In this document: in pieces, positions 59,613 through 64,000 of the stretch
Layout: the number at the start of each line of letters is the position of its first letter
Numbering within the stretch: the stretch's first letter is position 1
From: Streptomyces cyaneochromogenes
GTDB lineage: Bacteria; Actinomycetota; Actinomycetes; Streptomycetales; Streptomycetaceae
DNA length: 64,000 bases
Assembly: GCF_003963535.1 (NCBI RefSeq)
Contig: NZ_CP034539.1
Location: 6,696,001 to 6,760,000 of the forward strand
Reading direction: 5' to 3'
The notes under the pieces: model-generated
Database searches by the model: none
What the model was told of the DNA's origin: nothing
The model's input: only the letters and a program-made list of their open reading frames with translations
Translations under genes and position numbers: made by a program

Positions 59613-60890
59613 GTGAAGCGCAAGCTGATATCCGCGATCGGTGTCGCGGGCATGATGATCTCCCTGGCGGCGTGCGGGGGCGACAACGGCGACGGCGGCG
59701 ACAAGACCGGGGCCGACGGCTACGCGGGCGAGACGCTCACGGTGTGGGTGATGGACGGTTCCTCCCCGGATCAGTGGCAGAAGGACGTCGCCGCGGCCTT
59801 CGAGAAGAAGACCAAGGCCAAGGTCAAGTTCGAGATCCAGCAGTGGAACGGCATCCAGCAGAAGCTGACCACCGCCCTGTCCGAGGAGAACCCGCCGGAC
59901 GTCTTCGAGATCGGCAACACCCAGACCCCGGCCTACGCCAAGACCGGCGGCCTCGCCGACCTCGCCGACCTCAAGACCGAGATCGGCGCCGACTGGACCG
60001 AGTCCCTCAACGAGTCCTCGATCTACGACGGCAAGCAGTACGCCGCCCCGTGGTACTTCGCCAACCGCGTCGTCCTCTACAACAAGAAGATCTGGGCCGA
60101 GGCGGGCATCAAGGACACCCCCAAGACCCGCGACGAGTTCTACGCCGACCTGAAGACGATCGGCGAGAAGACCGACGCCGAGCCGATCTACCTGCCCGGC
60201 CAGAACTGGTACCACTTCGTCGGCCTGACCATCGGTGAGGGCGCCGAGCTGGTGAAGAAGGACGGCGACAAGTACGTCTCCAACCTCGCCGACCCCAAGG
60301 TCGCCGCCGCCATGGAGACGTACAAGAAGTTCCAGGCGCTGTCCAAGGCGCCCAAGGACAAGGACGAGGCCACCCCGCAGCAGGGCGAGGTCTTCGGCAA
60401 GGGCAACGTCGGCGCCTTCATCGGCATGGGTTGGGAAGCCGGCATCGCGATCGAGGCCAACAAGAAGATCGAGAAGGAGATCGGCTACTTCACCATCCCG
60501 GGTGCCACGGCCGACAAGCCCGAGGGCGTCTTCCTCGGCGGCTCCAACCTCGCGGTCGCCGCGGGCAGCAAGAAGCAGGAGCTGGCCAAGGAGTTCCTGC
60601 GGATCGCCCTGAACGACACGTACGAGGGCGAGCTGGCCAAGCTCAACGGCGTCATCCCCAACAAGGAGTCGCTGCAGACCAACCTCAAGGGCAACGTCGT
60701 CGCCGAGGCCGCCGCGCCGGCCGCCGCGGGCGGTGGCACCACGCCGCTGATCCCGGAGTGGGCGGCCGTGGAGAACGCGCCCAACCCGATCAAGACGTAC
60801 ATGACCGCCGTGCTGAACGGAAAGTCGCCGGCCGACGCGGCCAAGCAGGTCGAGGACGAGTTCAACAAGCGTCTGGCCCAGCAGCAGTAA
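59613..60890 (+). CDS. dasA: chitobiose-binding lipoprotein DasA
   Basis: A 425-residue family-1 extracellular solute-binding protein for N,N'-diacetylchitobiose. The signal peptide MKRKLISAIGVAGMMISLAAC ends in the lipobox LAAC (C21), so it is lipid-anchored. Family segments are EIGNTQTPAYAKTGGLADL, YAAPWYFANRVVLYNKKIW and GWEAGIAIEANKKIEKEIG. GTG 59613 has GAGGAGGG upstream. It is the first gene of dasABCD and is followed by a GC-rich hairpin that may let its mRNA outnumber the permease mRNAs. The ATPase is not encoded here. Confidence 0.95.
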   Translation: MKRKLISAIGVAGMMISLAACGGDNGDGGDKTGADGYAGETLTVWVMDGSSPDQWQKDVAAAFEKKTKAKVKFEIQQWNGIQQKLTTALSEENPPDVFEIGNTQTPAYAKTGGLADLADLKTEIGADWTESLNESSIYDGKQYAAPWYFANRVVLYNKKIWAEAGIKDTPKTRDEFYADLKTIGEKTDAEPIYLPGQNWYHFVGLTIGEGAELVKKDGDKYVSNLADPKVAAAMETYKKFQALSKAPKDKDEATPQQGEVFGKGNVGAFIGMGWEAGIAIEANKKIEKEIGYFTIPGATADKPEGVFLGGSNLAVAAGSKKQELAKEFLRIALNDTYEGELAKLNGVIPNKESLQTNLKGNVVAEAAAPAAAGGGTTPLIPEWAAVENAPNPIKTYMTAVLNGKSPADAAKQVEDEFNKRLAQQQ

Positions 60891-60904
60891 CGGCACCGGG
60901 TGCG

Positions 60905-60945
60905 CGCCGGGGCGGGGGTTGCGCGTGCCGCCCCCCGCCCCGGCG
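60905..60945 (+). terminator. dasA-dasB intergenic hairpin
   Basis: CGCCGGGGCGGGGG (60905-60918) pairs perfectly with 60932-60945 across a 13-base loop. No T run follows, so it is more likely an mRNA stabiliser or partial terminator than a full stop. Confidence 0.6.
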
Positions 60946-60993
60946 ACCGTACGCGGGTCCACGTACGCAGGTCGAGAAGAGAGATCGCGAGCA

Positions 60994-61979
60994 TGACCGT
61001 GCAGACCGAACGGCCGCCCTCCGGCCCGGTGGACGCAGTCGACAAAGCCGAGAGCGGATCCGCCGGACCGCGGCCCCGAGCCGCCGCCCGGGCCGGCGCG
61101 CTCACCCCGTACCTCCTGCTGCTGCCGGCCTGCGCGGCCACGGTGCTGCTGCTCGGCTGGCCGCTGGTGAAGGACATCCTGCTGTCGTTCCAGAACCTCA
61201 ACATGGCGCAGCTGATCCAGCACGTCACCGAGTGGAACGGCATCGACAACTACAAGGAGGTCCTCACCGGCGAGGACTTCTGGCGCGTCACCCTGCGCTC
61301 GATCCTGTTCACGGCGGTCAACGTCGCCCTGACCATGGTCCTGGGCGCGCTGGTCGGCCTGCTGCTCGCCCGCCTCGGCCGGCGGATGCGGGTCATGCTG
61401 CTGGTCGGGCTCGTGCTGGCCTGGGCGATGCCCGTGGTCGCCGCCACCACCGTCTACCAGTGGCTGTTCGCCCAGCGCTTCGGTGTCGTCAACTGGGTCC
61501 TGGACAAGCTGGGTTGGCACTCCATGGCCGACTACAGCTGGACCAGCAGCCAGATGTCGACGTTCTTCGTGGTCACGGTGCTGATCGTCTGGCAGTCGAT
61601 CCCGTTCGTCGCGATCAACCTCTACGCGGCGACGACCACGATCCCCGGCGAGCTGTACGAGGCCGCGGCGCTGGACGGCGCGGGCGCCTGGAAGTCCTTC
61701 ACCACGGTGACGCTGCCCTTCCTGCGCCCCTTCCTCTACGCCACGACCTTCCTGGAGATCATCTGGATCTTCAAGGCGTTCGTGCAGGTCTTCACCATCA
61801 ACGGCGGCGGCCCCGACCGGCTCACCGAGATCCTGCCCGTCTACGCCTACATCGAGGGCGTCGGCAACCAGCACTACGGCATGGGCGCCGCGATCGCCGT
61901 CCTGACCATCCTGATCCTGCTCGGCCTGACCGCCTACTACCTCAGGATCGTGCTCAAGCAAGAGGAAGAGGAGGTCTAG
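60994..61979 (+). CDS. dasB: sugar ABC transporter permease DasB
   Basis: A 328-residue permease with six helices after a Pro/Ala-rich cytoplasmic N-terminus. The EAA loop contacting the ATPase is LYEAAALDGAGAWKSFTTVTLPFL near 213-236 (core EAAALDGAG). It forms a heterodimer with DasC, and the shared ATPase MsiK is encoded elsewhere in Streptomyces. ATG 60994 starts MTVQTERPPSGPVDAV. dasC begins two bases after its stop. Confidence 0.94.
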
Positions 61980-61981
61980 CG

Positions 61982-62812
61982 GTGAAGCGCTCGCTCTTCG
62001 GCCGCCTGTGGCCCAACGTCACGGCCGTCGTCCTGTTCATCGGCTTCGTCTTCCCCGTGTACTGGATGTTCGCCACGGCGTTCAAGCCGACCGGCGACAT
62101 CATCTCCGAGGACCCGGTCTGGTTCCCGACCGACGTCACCTTCGAGCACTTCAAGCGGGCGACCGGCGTCGACCACTTCTGGACGTACGTGTCCAACTCG
62201 CTGATCGTCACGCTCTGCGCGGTCACCCTCGCCCTGGTCGTCGCGCTGGCCGGCTCCTTCGCCCTCGCGCGTATGCGGTTCAAGGGGCGGCGCGGGTTCG
62301 TCATCGGCTTCATGATGGCCCAGATGGCACCCTGGGAGGTCATGATCATCGCGATGTACATGATCGTGCGGGACGCCTCGATGCTGAACAGCCTCGTGCC
62401 GCTGACGGTCTTCTACATGATGATGATCCTGCCCTTCACCATCCTGACCCTGCGCGGCTTCGTCGCCGCGGTGCCCCGGGACCTGGAGGAGGCCGCGATG
62501 GTCGACGGCTGCACCCGCGCCCAGGCCTTCCGCAAGGTCATCCTGCCGCTGCTCGCACCGGGCCTGATGTCGACGTCCCTGTTCGGCTTCATCACCGCAT
62601 GGAATGAATTCCCGCTGGTCCTGGTGCTGAACAAGGAGGCGGAGGCGCAGACCCTGCCACTGTGGCTGTCCAGCTTCCAGACCGCCTTCGGCAACGACTG
62701 GGGCGCGACGATGGCGGCGTCCTCCCTCTTCGCCATCCCGATCCTGATCCTCTTCGTCTTCCTGCAGCGCAGGGCTGTCAGCGGCCTTACGGCCGGCGCC
62801 GTGAAGGGATAA
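61982..62812 (+). CDS. dasC: sugar ABC transporter permease DasC
   Basis: A 276-residue permease with about six helices. The EAA loop is DLEEAAMVDGCTRAQAFRKVILPLL near 168-192 (core EEAAMVDGC). GTG 61982 starts VKRSLFGRLWPNVTAVV; it follows the dasB stop by two bases and AGGAAGAGGAGG inside dasB serves as ribosome-binding site. With DasB it forms the chitobiose channel. Confidence 0.94.
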   Translation: MKRSLFGRLWPNVTAVVLFIGFVFPVYWMFATAFKPTGDIISEDPVWFPTDVTFEHFKRATGVDHFWTYVSNSLIVTLCAVTLALVVALAGSFALARMRFKGRRGFVIGFMMAQMAPWEVMIIAMYMIVRDASMLNSLVPLTVFYMMMILPFTILTLRGFVAAVPRDLEEAAMVDGCTRAQAFRKVILPLLAPGLMSTSLFGFITAWNEFPLVLVLNKEAEAQTLPLWLSSFQTAFGNDWGATMAASSLFAIPILILFVFLQRRAVSGLTAGAVKG

Positions 62813-62821
62813 CGCCACCCG

Positions 62822-64000
62822 ATGACGACATTCGCCAGCGGCACCGACACTCTGACGCGCGATGCCCTGACCGTTCTGCAGCCCGGCTTCACCGGCACCA
62901 GCGCCCCCGACTGGCTGCTGCGCCGCCTCGGTGAGGGCCTCGCCTCCGTCGGCCTGTTCGGCCGCAACATCGCCTCTCCCGAGCAACTGGCCGCGCTGAC
63001 CGCCCAGTTGCGCGCCGAGCGCGACGACGTGCTGGTCGCGATCGACGAGGAGGGGGGTGATGTGACGCGGCTGGAGGTGCGCACCGGCTCCAGCTTTCCC
63101 GGCAACCACGCCCTCGGCGCGGTGGACGACGTGGAGCTGACCCGGGAGGTGGCCGCCGAACTCGGGCGCCGCCTGGCCGCCTGCGGGGTGAACCTCAACT
63201 GGGCCCCCTCGGCCGACGTGAACTCCAATGCCTCCAACCCGGTGATCGGCGTACGGTCCTTCGGCGCCGACCCCGCCCTCGTCGCCCGCCACACCGCGGC
63301 CTACGTCACCGGACTCCAGTCGGCGGGCGTGGCCGCCTGCACCAAGCACTTCCCGGGCCACGGCGACACCGCGGTCGACTCGCACCACGCCATGCCCCGC
63401 ATCGACGCGGACGCCTCGGTCCTGGCCGACCGTGAACTCTCCCCGTTCCGCGCGGCGATCGCCGCCGGCACCAGGGCGATGATGAGCGCGCACATCCTCG
63501 TCCCCGCCCTGGACCCCGACCACCCGGCGACCCTCTCCCGCCCGGTCCTGACCGACCTGCTGCGCGGCGACCTCGGCTACACCGGCCTGATCGTCACCGA
63601 CGGCATGGAGATGCAGGCCATCGCCGCCACCTACGGCATCGAACGCGGCAGCGTCCTCGCCATCGCGGCCGGCGCCGACGCCATCTGCGTCGGCGGCGGG
63701 CTGGCGGACGACGAGACGGTACGGCGTCTGCGGGACGCCCTGGTCACGGCGGTCCGCTCCGGCGAACTCCCCGAGGCGAGGCTGGCGGAGGCGGCGGAAC
63801 GGGTCCGCGAACTGGCCCGCTGGACGGCGACCGTACCCAGAGCCGAGGGCGACTCACGACCCGACGTCGGTCTCGTCGCCGCCCGCCGCGCCCTGCGGCT
63901 GACCGGCGCGGGGGAAGCTGCGGCCACGGAGCCCTTCACCCCCCTCACCGAACCGCCGTACGTCGCCGCCTTCACCCCGGTCGCGAACATCGCGGTCGGC
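62822..64000 (+). CDS. dasD: beta-N-acetylglucosaminidase DasD (GH3), cut by window end
   Basis: The first 393 codons of a glycoside hydrolase family 3, NagZ-like enzyme that splits imported chitobiose. The GH3 signature KHFPGHGDT lies at 175-183, and the catalytic Asp is probably D260 in VTDGMEM. AIDEEGGDVTRLE near 75-87 is also conserved. No signal peptide, so it acts in the cytosol. ATG 62822 starts MTTFASGTDTLTRDAL, nine bases after dasC. The gene runs off the end of the window without a stop. Confidence 0.93.
   Translation, partial: MTTFASGTDTLTRDALTVLQPGFTGTSAPDWLLRRLGEGLASVGLFGRNIASPEQLAALTAQLRAERDDVLVAIDEEGGDVTRLEVRTGSSFPGNHALGAVDDVELTREVAAELGRRLAACGVNLNWAPSADVNSNASNPVIGVRSFGADPALVARHTAAYVTGLQSAGVAACTKHFPGHGDTAVDSHHAMPRIDADASVLADRELSPFRAAIAAGTRAMMSAHILVPALDPDHPATLSRPVLTDLLRGDLGYTGLIVTDGMEMQAIAATYGIERGSVLAIAAGADAICVGGGLADDETVRRLRDALVTAVRSGELPEARLAEAAERVRELARWTATVPRAEGDSRPDVGLVAARRALRLTGAGEAAATEPFTPLTEPPYVAAFTPVANIAVG

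Noticed and set aside
60431..61981. Plus-strand extension of the DasC frame through dasA and dasB
   Set aside because: The upstream portion is out of frame with dasA and dasB and is Arg/Gly-rich shadow sequence; DasC starts at GTG 61982.
1..64000. CRISPR arrays, insertion sequences and prophage genes
   Set aside because: No spaced direct-repeat array, transposase, integrase or attachment-site-like repeat was seen; the tRNA pair lacks an adjacent integrase.

Overview
The window looks like the core of a Streptomyces chromosome. GC is very high with strong third-position bias, GTG and TTG starts are common, and neighbouring genes often overlap by 4 bp (ATGA or GTGA). Several genes are actinobacterial hallmarks: wblC, sigR-rsrA, dasR-dasABC, class Ia nrd with a B12 riboswitch, and epi-isozizaene synthase with CYP170. 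From memory the gene order follows the S. coelicolor interval around SCO5184-SCO5235. No insertion sequence, prophage or CRISPR array was seen. The clearest accessory gene is a large membrane NTPase at 50394-54005.

Layout. 0-9.6 kb: NADH pyrophosphatase, a methyltransferase, a mycoredoxin with a SigR-type promoter, UvrD2-like helicase, wblC behind a WhiB7-type promoter, translated leader ORF and terminator, two small proteins, an ABC1 kinase coupled to a ThiF/TOMM-like E1 protein, and a DUF45 metallopeptidase. 9.7-24.7 kb: a TerD-AIM24 fusion with two AIM24 paralogues, a Nudix hydrolase and DUF2342 zinc protease pair, an SDR, moaE, a 55-residue membrane protein, a PDZ-Lon protease, PPA1309 and UPF0182 proteins, and two identical initiator tRNA genes bracketing a Sel1-repeat protein. 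24.7-36.3 kb: a nitrate/sulfonate-type ABC operon, a Fur-family regulator with a nested operator-like dyad, a CBS protein, hisN, TetR, SMR, rsgA, aroA, an M50-like protease, an SRAP protein and an alpha/beta hydrolase. 36.3-42 kb: sigR-rsrA, two HD/HD-GYP membrane proteins, a TPR protein and def. 42-50 kb: epi-isozizaene synthase plus CYP170 (albaflavenone pathway), then nrdA-nrdB-nrdS. 50-64 kb: GNAT, the NTPase, an SSS symporter operon, YbdD-CstA, dasR, and the das chitooligosaccharide uptake operon ending in a truncated dasD.

Three circuits stand out. Thiol-oxidative stress: sigR-rsrA with a SigR promoter (GGGAAT-N18-GTT), and a second such promoter on the mycoredoxin gene 34 kb away. Deoxynucleotide supply: nrdABS with tandem NrdR boxes and a cobalamin aptamer. 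Amino-sugar sensing: dasR and dasABCD with dre-like operators between them. The least explained loci are the NTPase gene with a 17-bp tandem duplication over its start codon, the leader of wblC, and the ThiF/ABC1/metallopeptidase group.
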